NCBI GenBank assembly: GCA_028753945.1
Contig: JAPNXP010000006.1
Span: forward strand, 3,534,001 to 3,598,000
Direction: 5' to 3'
DNA from: Hexactinellida sp. DTS-2022
Lineage: Eukaryota; Porifera; Hexactinellida
Length of the DNA: 64,000 nucleotides
Part shown: piece by piece, positions 10,800 through 21,342 of the stretch
How the letters are laid out: every line of letters begins with the position of its first letter
Position numbering within the stretch: position 1 is the first letter of the stretch
The notes under the pieces: generated by a model
Databases searched by the model: none
What the model was told of the DNA's origin: nothing
Seen by the model: only the letters and a program-made list of their open reading frames with translations
Program-made: the position numbers and the translations under genes

Positions 10800-12056
10800 A
10801 TGGCGACTCATATACCTGAACTAATCCCAGTGCCAATCGTAGATCCCGTGTTGATACAAATCAATGAATCGATAGACAGGTTGATACTCTCTCTCGAGCA
10901 GAGAAGGCACCAGCTGTTGACCGACTTAAGGGACAGACGAGAGGAAATCAGAGCAAATCGGGTGCCGAGTCAGCAAATGCAAAAACAAATTACCGAAACC
11001 CGCGCATTTTTGGAAGGTCAAATGACGCACAATTTGCTATATTCCTTTCAGGAGAAAATAGTCACAGATTTGGAAGCCAAAATGACAGAATTGCAAGGAA
11101 GTGAGCTACCTGAAGAAGTGAGCTACCTCTGCGACACACGGGACCTAGAGGAACGTATCTCCCGTCTGGGAGAGATTGTACAACTCGAGACTCCTCCCAT
11201 CCCTCCTGTTCCAGCGGTACCAAACTATGCCACATTCCAACAACCCATTGTTGCTGTTGGGAAAGTAGGATCAGCTCCTGGAGAGTTTGACTTCCCAAGA
11301 GGTGTCTCAGTCGATACGGAATCTGGACACATTTATGTGGCGGATATGGGCAACAAAAGAATCCAAATATTTTCAGAGACTGGAGTCTGTCTCAACAAAT
11401 TCGGACATCAATACCTGAAATGGCCATGGGGCATATTAATCCATCAGGATAGCATTTATGTCACGGACATAGACCAAGACGCTATCTTCCTATTCAAGCT
11501 TCGGAAGCTCACAATGGTAAAGCGAGTAGGGAAGCAAGGATATGGAAATGAAGAGTTCAATTATCCGAGACAACTCGCCATCTCTCCCAATCAACGCCTC
11601 TACGTGCCAGATACAAACAACAACAGAATCCAAATCATGTCTACAGATCTAGCTTTCCAAGCCTCGCTACGACATCAAACAATGACAAAACCTGTTGATG
11701 TTAAATTCACGAGAAATGAAATGTTTGTGTTAAGCCATGAAGACAATCCCTGTGTCCACGTATTTACACTATCAGGAGAGAAGTCTCGCTCCCTAGTTAC
11801 CGGAGTGATTGGAATGCAATTGGACCACCCATACTTCTTCTGTTTTGGCAAACGCAATAACTTCGTCATTAGCGACTTTTATGGACACAATATCAAGGTA
11901 TTCTCTCCAGAAGGAGACCTACTACACACCATAGGGAGACACGGACATAAAGCTGGATTGTTTCACTACCCTACTGGCATAGCAATCAACAACAACAACA
12001 AACTCGTATGTGTATCCCAAAACAACAAATTTGGACTCCAAATATTTTCTGCATAA
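10800..12056 (+). CDS. NHL-repeat protein with N-terminal coiled coil (copy 2)
   Basis: An intact 418-residue frame, closely similar throughout to the product at 5046-6308 and with the same architecture: coiled coil at ~22-105 and an NHL propeller from ~150 to the end. Differences are mostly substitutions scattered over the linker (SELPEEVS against APPREVS) and the propeller surface. A two-residue deletion lies in the GHNIKVF blade. Both reading frames are intact, which argues that both copies are or recently were functional. No RING or B-box is present. The role is unknown beyond scaffold or ligand binding by the propeller. Confidence 0.9.
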   Translation: MATHIPELIPVPIVDPVLIQINESIDRLILSLEQRRHQLLTDLRDRREEIRANRVPSQQMQKQITETRAFLEGQMTHNLLYSFQEKIVTDLEAKMTELQGSELPEEVSYLCDTRDLEERISRLGEIVQLETPPIPPVPAVPNYATFQQPIVAVGKVGSAPGEFDFPRGVSVDTESGHIYVADMGNKRIQIFSETGVCLNKFGHQYLKWPWGILIHQDSIYVTDIDQDAIFLFKLRKLTMVKRVGKQGYGNEEFNYPRQLAISPNQRLYVPDTNNNRIQIMSTDLAFQASLRHQTMTKPVDVKFTRNEMFVLSHEDNPCVHVFTLSGEKSRSLVTGVIGMQLDHPYFFCFGKRNNFVISDFYGHNIKVFSPEGDLLHTIGRHGHKAGLFHYPTGIAINNNNKLVCVSQNNKFGLQIFSA

Positions 12057-12088
12057 TTGCTGACATTTTGCTCAATTAATTAATGCTT

Positions 12089-12094
12089 AATAAA
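12089..12094 (+). terminator. Polyadenylation signal of NHL gene 2
   Basis: AATAAA, 33 bp after the stop codon, conserved with copy 1. Confidence 0.6.
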
Positions 12095-12754
12095 ATGCTA
12101 TAATACAATCGAATGTTACCAGTTAGGTTGAATACTACTACAAACATAAATTATAATTTCACTGACTTTACCGACAACCAACCAACCAAACAAACAAACA
12201 AACAAATAAATAAATAAACAGGATATTCTATATATACCCAAACATTGTCTAAAATAGGACAATAATGTAAAAATAAAATAATGAAATGATAAATGTTGCA
12301 ACAAACACAAGAAAGTCAAGCAATAACAGAGGGCGGTCTTGACAACGGAATGTTGATAAAATGCATTTCCTTTCAGGATAGTGTCTCTGTTCGTGTGCCA
12401 TCCAATTGTTTCGAAATTTAGCACATAATTGGGCCTAACTGAGTTGCTTAGCTCAAATCTGCGAATGCCAGTTTTACCTATAAAACTCTTGCGTTTTGTG
12501 TCACTTTGTGGTAGAGTTGGTAATATAATGGGATTATTATTCTGAATTGTTTGGGGGAATCGGGGTTATTTTTGGAATCATGTTCTATTTTTAGATCAAC
12601 TCGAATCATGTTGATACTCTGTAAAGTCTCAAAAAGGTTGCATTCCCCTACTAATATTACATAAGATGAGGTTATCATTGTTTTTTTTTGTATAGTATTA
12701 TCTCAATTTATTGTGCAAACGGTTTAGTGTTATTAATTTATCAAGGTTATTTTT

Positions 12755-12895
12755 TAATTTGACTATTTTAGGCCTATTTAGTATTTACGCTTTATAATAA
12801 TGGTTAAAGTATATAAACCACACGCCAACCGCAAAGCGGTTTGTGTGTGTTTGTGATCTGCCGCGAAGGGACTTAGCAAGCGAAGCGAGCTAGTT
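12755..12895 (+). repeat. GC-hairpin repeat, family C
   Basis: Holds aaccacacgccaaccgc / gcggtttgtgtgtgttt (imperfect hairpin at about 12818-12852), then gccgcgaaggg and agcgaagcgagct. The inverted relative at 26925-27065 shares the flanking block gcctatttagtatttacgctttata (in pieces) and has a perfect version of the hairpin. Confidence 0.7.
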
Positions 12896-12956
12896 CATAA
12901 ATAATTTATAAATAAATAATGATGATGATGAATAGGGAATAAATATACATCGAATG

Positions 12957-14501
12957 TTAAATAATAGTATTCTCTGAACAAATGATAGCAGTAGCAAATA
13001 AAACAACACCTGTAGCAACTAAAAACAAATACTTAACTAATACGAGAAGACTGGGTGGGATGGTATGCTTTAATTTAATCGAAAGATTTTTATTATTTTC
13101 TCCTTTTTCTATTGAGTTTGAAGTCCTTTTCGTATTCATGCTAACTAAGTATGCAAAATTTTCCCACTTACTACAATAAAGGAAGAATATAGCAGTTATA
13201 GTGGTCATTAATTGTGTGACAGCTAGAGGCATCAAAATACCTAGAGCTCTCCATTTTACAAAATGGATCACTATTATTATAGTTATAGTGCCGATAACTG
13301 TTTGAAACATAAATTTGAATATCATATGTATTCTTTGCTTACAGCAGGCATTCATTATTCCTTGCACTACCTGTTTGATATCAAAATTAAGCAGAAAAGA
13401 GAACAACTTAATATTCCAAGTTAATTCTTCTGCAAAAGTGGCATCTGTAGTAAACAAGTTACTAATTGGTCCACTAATTACTAGTAATAGTATATTAAAA
13501 AATACAAATGATAATTGAGCAAATATTATATCCAAAATACTTGCATCTCTAGCCTTTTTGGGTTGGTTTGCACCTAACATATTTCCAACACGAACTGTGA
13601 CAGCACAGGCGAACCCTTGGGCTCCGAGACTAAATATCCACCAAATCGAGGCGAGAATTGAGAATATAGCGAGTTCATGCTTGTCATGAGCCAACAAACC
13701 AATGAATACCATAGGAAAAACTGTTATAGGTATTAAATTTATCACTTTTTGAAAGAGTGGCACAATTGCGTATTCAGCAGTATGTGTCCAGCCAGAAAAA
13801 TATTCAATATTCCATTTCTGTACGATAACATAGTGCACATGAGAGAGTTGTATGTGTGCAAATACTAATAGTGCAACTAAGTAATTACTGATGACGTAAC
13901 CAGCAGCTGCTCCTTGAATACTCGTGTTGTATCGGAATATCAGAATATACTGAATTACTCCATTCAAAATGTTACCAATGATAAGATACAACACTGGCCC
14001 CCATACTATGTTCAAAGACTGAAGGAAACGAATTCCAATTTTATAATACAAATAGGCAGGATAGCCGAAACATAGAACATCTGTGAAGCTACCACTATAC
14101 TGAGCCAATTCCCAATCTTGGAAAAGGAAGTAAACGATAGGACGGACACTAACTAAAATCGAAAATACTGGAAAGCAAGTAAGAGCTGCCATGAATAGAG
14201 CTCTGTAGAAGTACAAACCCACTAGTTTGTACTGTTTTGCTCCATATGCCTGTGAGCATAGGATAATAACATATGCTCCAAATCCTTCTGCAATGGCATA
14301 GGCTATCAAGGAAATCCCAGATTGACCGATAAAGAGTGCACTTAACATTAATGCAATGTTGCTGGATGATGTTCGTCCAATGAAAACATTACTCAATTGC
14401 ATTTGTAGTCCTTCTGTAAAGCATTCTATCGAAGTTGGTATTGCTAAAACAATGAAGAATGAAATCTCTTCTAACATCCAACCAAATTTTCTCTTTTGCA
14501 T
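12957..14501 (-). CDS. MATE family efflux transporter
   Basis: An uninterrupted 514-residue polytopic protein of SLC47/MATE size. The first MatE half carries the signature LCSQAYGAKQY at ~81-91. The second half carries VRVGNMLGANQPKKAR at 303-318, the equivalent conserved loop. About 12 hydrophobic helices lie between residues 15 and 450. A last hydrophobic helix (LVLVKYLFLVATGVVLFA) follows a polar linker, as in the extra C-terminal helix of animal MATEs. The family exchanges protons (or sodium) for organic cations and drugs at the plasma membrane; the substrate cannot be read from sequence. The start is the first ATG, soon after an in-frame stop. I see no introns. Confidence 0.9.
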   Translation of the reverse strand: MQKRKFGWMLEEISFFIVLAIPTSIECFTEGLQMQLSNVFIGRTSSSNIALMLSALFIGQSGISLIAYAIAEGFGAYVIILCSQAYGAKQYKLVGLYFYRALFMAALTCFPVFSILVSVRPIVYFLFQDWELAQYSGSFTDVLCFGYPAYLYYKIGIRFLQSLNIVWGPVLYLIIGNILNGVIQYILIFRYNTSIQGAAAGYVISNYLVALLVFAHIQLSHVHYVIVQKWNIEYFSGWTHTAEYAIVPLFQKVINLIPITVFPMVFIGLLAHDKHELAIFSILASIWWIFSLGAQGFACAVTVRVGNMLGANQPKKARDASILDIIFAQLSFVFFNILLLVISGPISNLFTTDATFAEELTWNIKLFSFLLNFDIKQVVQGIMNACCKQRIHMIFKFMFQTVIGTITIIIVIHFVKWRALGILMPLAVTQLMTTITAIFFLYCSKWENFAYLVSMNTKRTSNSIEKGENNKNLSIKLKHTIPPSLLVLVKYLFLVATGVVLFATAIICSENTII

Positions 14502-16390
14502 ACTTTAACAGCTATTTTGAGTAAAATTTGAGAATCCTGTGTTCTATAGTTTATATGTAAAAGTATTTATATTATGATGGAGTGTAAGTCACAGCACAAC
14601 ATCTCATTCTCATTTCGACAATATAGTTACCTCTCGTACATTATTATTTCCTATAGCTTCTGTCATTCATTTGCCTGACGTGACTCTGCCGTGTGATAAT
14701 GATCAATTCAATGAGACTATACGTACATGCACATCCAATCGCTATTGTAATTCCATCTTTGGCTTCATATATAACATAAGGTAATTATGTTGGCATAAAT
14801 ATTGCAGGTGAATAATCAGGAGGAACATAATTTCAAAATTCCTAGCCACTCTTAAGGTAAGTACTAAAACAGATACAATTAACCGAGTTATACTATAACT
14901 TAAGTGTATATTTACAGTGCTCGACAAATTAGGTGGTTTGGCGGCGTGAACCACCATACATCTTTCTTAAGCCACCAAATTTTGCCTTTGGTGGCTTCAC
15001 TAATCCACCTGACCACCATAAGATGTGGAGTATTTGACTTTGTGCAGATTATACTTTAATAATTTAATAAACAAAAGTTCAGAAAGGTTTTAAGACAATA
15101 GTAACATAATGACTTTCGTGGCTTGCTTTTATACCACTCTTCAGTTTGATTTGTTAAGTTGTTTGATTGTTGCTTGGTGTGCCTTTTGCTTGTATCCTGT
15201 AGGTTTGTGCTGTTCATTGTACTGTGTGCGTAGTTTAGTTGGTTTTATTTGAGTGACGTATTTGCTCTAACTTTAAAAAAAATTTGGTTGCCTGGATGTT
15301 GGAATGTTCTTTGTTCTTTGTTCTAATTTTCTTTTTAATTGATAATTGACCACCATAAGATGTGGTCATGTGGAGTATTTGACTTTGTGCAGATTATATT
15401 TTTCGTAGGGTTTCATACTATATTTTGATGAGAATGAGAGTCTCGATAATCCGAAACTAAGTTATCCAAACCTTTTTGATCCGAACAAAACATGTAGTGT
15501 ACTTAAAATACTTGTCTGATACTTTTAGTTATAAATGTACGGGTTTATAGGGCACAATGTAGGTATATTTATGATTTTCCCCCACTTTAATAATTAAAAA
15601 TAAATTATTGGTCACCCGTTCGGATTAACGAGGGTTAACAAACAAAACAAACAAAAACAAATAAATAAATTTTAAGACATTCAAATGGTGGTGATGCACA
15701 ATCACTATGCCATGTACCTACATGCAAACTTATTATTGAATACAGACAACCAATCTTTGCACTGAGATCAATTACATAAGGCAGCATTAATTCTTAACGA
15801 TCGCATTCGTACGTACAACCACAGGCACAGAACCATTCATTAAACAGATACTCATAACTCTTGGAATTTTAATGTAGTAATCTAGAGTAATTAACTGTAG
15901 TAGTACCTAGTATTACCAATGTACTAAACTAAGGAGTTTCACCGGCGAAGAGTCGCGCCAGTTTAGATACTGCTGTGACTGAATGAGTTTGCATAGGCTA
16001 GGGGAAATAAACTGTGTATTCTTGTTAACGTGAGTCAAGTTGTCATGGTACGAATTAAATTTACTATCAGGAAGATCTACGTAAATGAATAACTAATATC
16101 AATTAACACTATAGTATGAAAAAATACGTTAAAACTTAAAATATACACGGTACATATTTTCATGAAATCAGTGTGAGATGACATATTTAAATGCGTATGC
16201 TGAGTAAATATAAATACTTTTGGATCCCTCATACCAGGAATGTTTTTATAGTTCGGTAACTTTGAGTTAATATTTAGCGATGTTGTTGCGAGTTTCCTGT
16301 GGGATTCCCATTGAAATCTTGTGGAAAATGGGAATTAAAATTCACTATCAATGGCAATCCGGCTTTAAAATTCAAAGTGAGTTATAATAT
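14502..16390. other. Gene-free repeat-bearing stretch
   Basis: No credible gene. It contains a direct repeat (gaccaccataagatgtgg...gtatttgactttgtgcagat) at 15008-15050 and again at 15347-15396. A decayed TA-MITE of the 21040-21340 family lies at about 15425-15638 (gataatccgaaac at one end, gttcggattaacgagggtt at the other). The rest is AT-rich without visible signal. Confidence 0.5.
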
Positions 16391-16394
16391 TAAT

Positions 16395-17815
16395 TTAACG
16401 AGCCCTTCGGTCTCGGTCGCTTCGCGACGGATCACTCTCTCACAAAGGTCGCTTCGCGACCTTTGTTCGTTCGTGTTAGGCACTACGCGATGCAATTAAC
16501 GGCCGCTTCGCGGCCTTTCCCTCCTCTAAAAGACAGTAATATTGATAATAAATAAGTTAACCTGTGGCCAGTATATTACACACACTACTTAACGCGCGCT
16601 TAAATTCATTCTGGGTTGTGATTCGTTAATGTAATCTGTTTGGGAAATGATGTGTTATGTATGTTATTCTCATTACTTATTAGTTATTAATTATTAGTTA
16701 ATAATATATGATATTGGCTCAATAATTCTTAATTAAGGTAGCTCATTTCAGCTCCATTAAAAGGTTAGCTTGTTAGCTCAAATAAATTGAAACCCGTAGC
16801 TGATAAATTATAAGCAATTATTTATTTCAGTATATTATATTGCAAAGTAATTTACTTAGCCTGGATTTAATCTCTGCATAATAATGGTTTAAAGATGAGA
16901 ATAAGACCGCTTCGCGGTCTTATTCTCACCATTAAACCATTATTATGCAGAGGTTAAATCCAGGGTTGTAAAATATTTGATTTAATTGATAGTAATAATA
17001 AACATATCAATCTCATAATTAGACAGATCCTAAATCCTTGATGAATCAACTACTTAACCCTCGTCTGGCTAGGAATGTAAAATTGAAACTGAAAGTTAAT
17101 TGAATTTCAATTGAAAGTGAAAGTGAAAGTGGGGTTTTTCTATTTATACCTTTTACCCCAAGCCAGCCGAGGGTTAATTAATTTCATAATTTCAGTATAG
17201 GTTGGAAATTACGTAATTCCATTAATTGTCTTATTAATAGGAAGCCAATATAGGTGTAATAAATAAACAATGCATCAGAGAAGTTAACTACTCGAGTGCA
17301 TTCTTGCTAACCAAACAAATCAGATCACCCACATAGTGCTAAGAATAATATGCTACATTTGGGAACTAATAACTTTCGTTAATCACTCTTACTTGAATTG
17401 TTTGCAATAGAACACAATCGAAAATCGATTTTGCACTTTGCTATACCTGTGTTGGTACGATACACTATTTATGGTTGATTAGTGCAGGGACTAATTAATT
17501 AATTGTGTCACAATCAGAAGTAAAATGGGAATTCGTGAACTGCTATCAGGTGTAGAAATTTAGTGTACGTCTAATGATTTGAATTTTCTACAGATCGGAG
17601 CAAAATTGGGAAGCTAGTACAAAATATCTGTTTTTCGCAACTGTGACGTCATAATCCCGTTATTTTGTTTCAAAAACCAATAGATCGTTGTCGCAGTACA
17701 AAATTACCCCTGTATACAAATTTTCAGCTTTCTGGGACTCGTAGTCTTTCCAATTAATTACGGACAAACATCCAAACACACACACACACAACAATTCCGC
17801 TTTTAATATACAGAT
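16395..17815 (-). repeat. Family A repeat, ~1.4 kb
   Basis: Read on the - strand, it starts with a GT-rich motif (gaattgttgtgtgtgtg..., 17785-17800 region) and the block actacgagtcccagaaagct (17727-17750). The body follows, ending in a GC module at 16400-16525 with three small hairpins (ggccgcgaagcggcc, gtcgcgaagcgac twice) and cgagaccgaagggctcg. Other copies: 27360-28622 (-), 45803-46372 (+) and 46373-47085 (+). Nothing protein-coding is visible. Confidence 0.8.
16860..16963. repeat. ~50-bp-arm palindrome around a GC core
   Basis: The left arm from ctggatttaatctctgcat to gaataagaccgc faces a right arm from gcggtcttattctc to aggttaaatccag, with ttc in the middle. The arms differ at only a few positions. 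It could extrude as a cruciform or fold as a long RNA hairpin. The right arm recurs alone at about 27370-27412. Confidence 0.85.
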
Positions 17816-17888
17816 ATACACGTATATAATGGTAACTTTGCAATGCCATTAGGTTATCTAATGACCAAAAAATATGAAAAATAAAGAT

Positions 17889-19016
17889 CTACGTATTTTG
17901 CTTATTAATTTGGATAAAACTATTTACCCTGACAACTTTCCAAGAAATTAATTTAGAATATTTAAGTAACAAAAGTCGCCAATAATTCGCTATATCTTCA
18001 ATTCTGAGATGTTTCTCAATGAACTTGTTCCCGTTCTCAGCAATAATCTGAATAATTTCATCATTTTCTCGCGCGAAAAGTAACAACTCTTCAACTTCAT
18101 TCAGTGACGTAGAAACGGGAATATAATGAAACCAGGGAATTAACTCAGAATAGAAAAACTCGATCCAATCTTCGCCAACGTGCAATACAAGAGATTCGCA
18201 GAGAAACAAATGACGCAATCTGAAGCTAGCAGCTACACCACGAAAGTTAAACAAATATTTATATTTGCAGTGATTCTCAAAGGTGACAATTTCCGCGGGT
18301 TCAGCACCTAAAGTGTCCTTTGAAGATTTCCAAGCTTGGTTCTTAGTATAGGCTGCTTGTATTAAGTGCGGTTTTTCGCGAGATAATATAATTAAAGGAT
18401 CTCTTTCCGAAGAGGTACGGGAACCTCTGAAAAACCCAAAATTAAATTTATCAACCCATGGCGTTAATATCCGAGCTTTCCTTAGGATTTCAATTTTCAA
18501 ATCCCATCTGCCTATTCCGCTAGGCTCAGTTTGTATAGCCGGACCTCCAGCCCAGAATGACCAGGCTGGATACAGTATATCCAATTCTCTATTGGATTTG
18601 CTGAATGAAAATAATGGAATTGGTTGGGTGTATTTTGAAACTTTTGGATGATCATTCACATTCAATACAAACTCTATGTTAGGCAATTGATGAGCTATTT
18701 TCTTTAGAAAATATTCAATTCCAATGCATCGAGATGGAAATGAACATTGTTCCTGTCTATAAATATTTCCATTAATAATTTGATAATGGATACCGTGTTT
18801 TAATGCTAATTGGAAGCTATCATAGTCAATCTCGCCTCTCTGGTGCCAATAAAATAAATCGCTATTCAATTGTGTCTCAAAACAATTATCTCCACAGTCA
18901 GTATAATTCTGCACGCTTATAATATTATTCAACCATGCATGTGGATTGTATTTAATAGATCGGATAGATTGAGTAAAGAGATAAGTGGCAATAAAATAGG
19001 AAAATAAATGTTTCAT
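17889..19016 (-). CDS. Protein O-glucosyltransferase 1-like (Rumi, GT90)
   Basis: A 375-residue single-exon frame with an N-terminal hydrophobic segment (residues 1-18, likely signal peptide) and a CAP10/GT90 domain. Recognisable blocks are LNVNDHPK at 118-125 (with the acidic catalytic region), LYPAWSFWAGGPAI at 148-161, FFRGSRTSSERDPLI at 195-209, NQAWKSSKDTLG at 226-237 and YLFNFRGVAASFRLRHLFLC at 254-273. The family transfers glucose from UDP-glucose to a serine in the CXSX(P/A)C site of EGF repeats, notably of Notch, in the ER. The C terminus ends NKQNT and shows no KDEL-like retrieval signal, unlike known POGLUT1 proteins. Length fits the family. Confidence 0.9.
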   Translation of the reverse strand: MKHLFSYFIATYLFTQSIRSIKYNPHAWLNNIISVQNYTDCGDNCFETQLNSDLFYWHQRGEIDYDSFQLALKHGIHYQIINGNIYRQEQCSFPSRCIGIEYFLKKIAHQLPNIEFVLNVNDHPKVSKYTQPIPLFSFSKSNRELDILYPAWSFWAGGPAIQTEPSGIGRWDLKIEILRKARILTPWVDKFNFGFFRGSRTSSERDPLIILSREKPHLIQAAYTKNQAWKSSKDTLGAEPAEIVTFENHCKYKYLFNFRGVAASFRLRHLFLCESLVLHVGEDWIEFFYSELIPWFHYIPVSTSLNEVEELLLFARENDEIIQIIAENGNKFIEKHLRIEDIANYWRLLLLKYSKLISWKVVRVNSFIQINKQNT

Positions 19017-19109
19017 TGTGGAGGAATAAAAGAAATCTATTAACTAATAATCTGATAATAAAGGCATAATAAGTACCTAGATATTTGTCTTTGTTCGAAT
19101 GGTAAATCT

Positions 19110-19410
19110 TTAGTTATTATTAAATCTCGATTGTTGTTTATGTGTGTATTTGTGTGTTTGTCCGGATTGTAATGAAAGTGATGGGGGGGATAGAAACCGC
19201 ATTAATATATGAGACATAAACTAACTTTCAAATGTTATAATTGGTAAACAAATGTTATAATAGGTAAACAAGTATGCTGAACATGAATTTCGCATTTATA
19301 ATTTATAATATGAATATTTATTGTTGTTGTTTACAAAAATAGGTAAACAAATTAATGAAATTCAGAATCAACCTAGAAGTTAGCTTTCGACGGGTATTAT
19401 AGGTAAACTG
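19110..19410 (+). repeat. Family B repeat fragment
   Basis: Begins aaatctcgattgttg, a GT-rich run, tgtccggattgtaatgaaag and tgatgggggg, then the unit with aggtaaacaagtatgctgaa. Relatives: 38560-39640 (interrupted by a hAT element) and 52930-54210. Confidence 0.75.
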
Positions 19411-19682
19411 CTCACGCCTTCTACAATATCCTGGAAACAGTATATGTATTATGTCGATGCTAAGTTGCTAACGATATGGTGTGTATATATATATATATAA
19501 TATATCCCTTCAAAAACAGGATTATAGTTATGAATGGGATAATTATATAATTACCGTAGGGATAATTTCAGGAAAATTTATTGGAGGTGGATTACTATTC
19601 CGAAATTATATAAATTTCATAAATACCCACGATGTGTATAAATTAATCGAGCAAAATAATAAAATAAAATAACATTCATGAG

Positions 19683-20804
19683 ATGGAGTTGTTAGTGAGC
19701 ATTGTGAATTATGAAGCAAGTGGAATCCCATACGTCTACATTCCTTTTATAATATCTACGTTATTAATCTTCTTGTACTACATTTCTTATAGGAATTCAT
19801 TGACCTATCAGATCTCGCATTCATCTCGAACCGAATTTCATGACCTCACACAACATAACTTGAACAAAAACCTTACATTCAAACTATTTGTCACAAACTT
19901 TATCATTGTCTTGTTGTTTTTGGAAATCTTTGTCTGCCTTTTAAGGACAATAATAATTTTCATTCCACTTCCGAAAGTGCTCGAGGTTTACAACTTAAGT
20001 GAAAATTGTCAAATACATGATTTTCCTACCTTAACTGCACTCAACTACCCATTTTACTGGCTGTGGCATTTACCATTCGCTTTGATGATGTCAAGCCAGC
20101 TTTCCTTACTTCCTACCATATACTTATTGTTAGCAGTGCTCAGGGAGAAATTCTTAGACTTCCCATATAAAAAACTGCTAAGAAGAGGATTGGGCATAAT
20201 TATCATTCGATACATTGTTTGCGTCGGATTTATATCAATTGTTGAAACCCACATGTTATTTTACATTCTTTACATGATAATCTACCTCATTGACTTCTTA
20301 TTATATTTGTATTATGCACGCGCTTTATATCTAGTGATATTACAGCGTCGAAATGAAGCTAGAATTCACAAATCCTTCGATCAGAATCTTTACAAAGAGC
20401 GGTCATTAGTCCTTGTTCAATACCGAATTACGACAGTGTACTCAATATGTGTTGTGTTCCTGCGCCTAATTATAGACATCATCAGTAAAATATCTATATT
20501 TATCTTCTTCCTTGTAACAAACCCATGTTATTTCAATTTCATAACTCTAGGATACATTCCTATGTTTCATTTCAGTTCACAGGTTCAAGTCAGAGTATTG
20601 AATGCGTTCATAATAGCTAACTCTGTCGCCTTGTTCCTCCTCTCAATAGATCTATTGCTGATGTTTGTAGCTTATTTCCTGGTTATTGTAGCAATTATTG
20701 TGAAGCGTATATCCTTTTCCAGAAAACTGAATAAGATTTCAAAAGCAATAGCTCCTATTGTCCAGGATTATCATAAAGATTTCCCTGCTTATAATACAAA
20801 TTAA
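19683..20804 (+). CDS. Seven-helix membrane protein, unrecognised family
   Basis: A 373-residue intact frame with about seven hydrophobic helices, near residues 16-36, 68-94, 127-153, 168-188, 190-220, 251-280 and 308-343. The N terminus is short and mostly uncharged. The C-terminal tail is polar (KLNKISKAIAPIVQDYHKDFPAYN). I do not see a DRY or NPxxY motif, so membership of rhodopsin-class GPCRs is not supported. It could be a lineage-specific receptor or another polytopic protein. Single exon. Confidence 0.7.
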   Translation: MELLVSIVNYEASGIPYVYIPFIISTLLIFLYYISYRNSLTYQISHSSRTEFHDLTQHNLNKNLTFKLFVTNFIIVLLFLEIFVCLLRTIIIFIPLPKVLEVYNLSENCQIHDFPTLTALNYPFYWLWHLPFALMMSSQLSLLPTIYLLLAVLREKFLDFPYKKLLRRGLGIIIIRYIVCVGFISIVETHMLFYILYMIIYLIDFLLYLYYARALYLVILQRRNEARIHKSFDQNLYKERSLVLVQYRITTVYSICVVFLRLIIDIISKISIFIFFLVTNPCYFNFITLGYIPMFHFSSQVQVRVLNAFIIANSVALFLLSIDLLLMFVAYFLVIVAIIVKRISFSRKLNKISKAIAPIVQDYHKDFPAYNTN

Positions 20805-21039
20805 TGAATAATTCATTTAATAATGTCTACTATTATTTTATTGTTAAGCTCTTTAGTCCTTTGTTGTGTTAACTTAAATACTTAGTAAAATATAGTTTAT
20901 TATCGCCTCTACCTAGATTTCTACTTGTGGTATATTAGCAACTATTTATAGAAATATTACTCACTAAACATGTAATTGGCTGTAAAATAAATGAGAAATA
21001 TTTTTCCAAATACTTGCGATCACATGAGTTTATGTATTA

Positions 21040-21340
21040 CAGTACACCCTCGCTAATCCGAACAGGATAAACCAAAAATATTCTTCTAATAAATGTGGGA
21101 AAAAAATCGTAAATTGCAATGGAAGTATAAAAAATAAGTATCAGGGAGGTATTTTAATGAGTACACAAGATGTTTAGTGCGGATTAACAAGGTTTGTACA
21201 AGTTTGGTTCGGATTATCGATATTCTCATTTATAGATGCCCATAGAAAATGCATTACTTCACTAATCCGAACGAATTCACTAATCGGAACAGAAATTTTT
21301 GAATCGGAACACCTCTGTTCGGATTAGCGAGGGTGTACTG
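21040..21340. mobile_element. TA-flanked MITE (pogo/Tigger-like), 301 bp
   Basis: TIRs cagtacaccctcgctaatcc and its inverted match at 21316-21340 are perfect for about 24 bp and flanked by TA on both sides (21038-21039, 21341-21342). TA target and CAGT termini fit Tc1/mariner-pogo MITEs. It has no coding capacity. Confidence 0.9.
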
Positions 21341-21342
21341 TA

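Larger units (their letters stand above)
10523..12630 (+). repeat. Segmental duplication, copy 2 (NHL gene with flanks)
   Basis: Partner of 4765-6880, same orientation. Homology covers promoter, gene and 3' flank and ends after ctgtaaagtctca, beyond which the two loci are unrelated. Confidence 0.85.

Noticed and set aside
19475..19510. Small frame in the tatata tract near 19481 as an upstream exon of the seven-helix protein
   Set aside because: It lies in simple AT repeat sequence and ends before the gene. There is no splice donor in frame.
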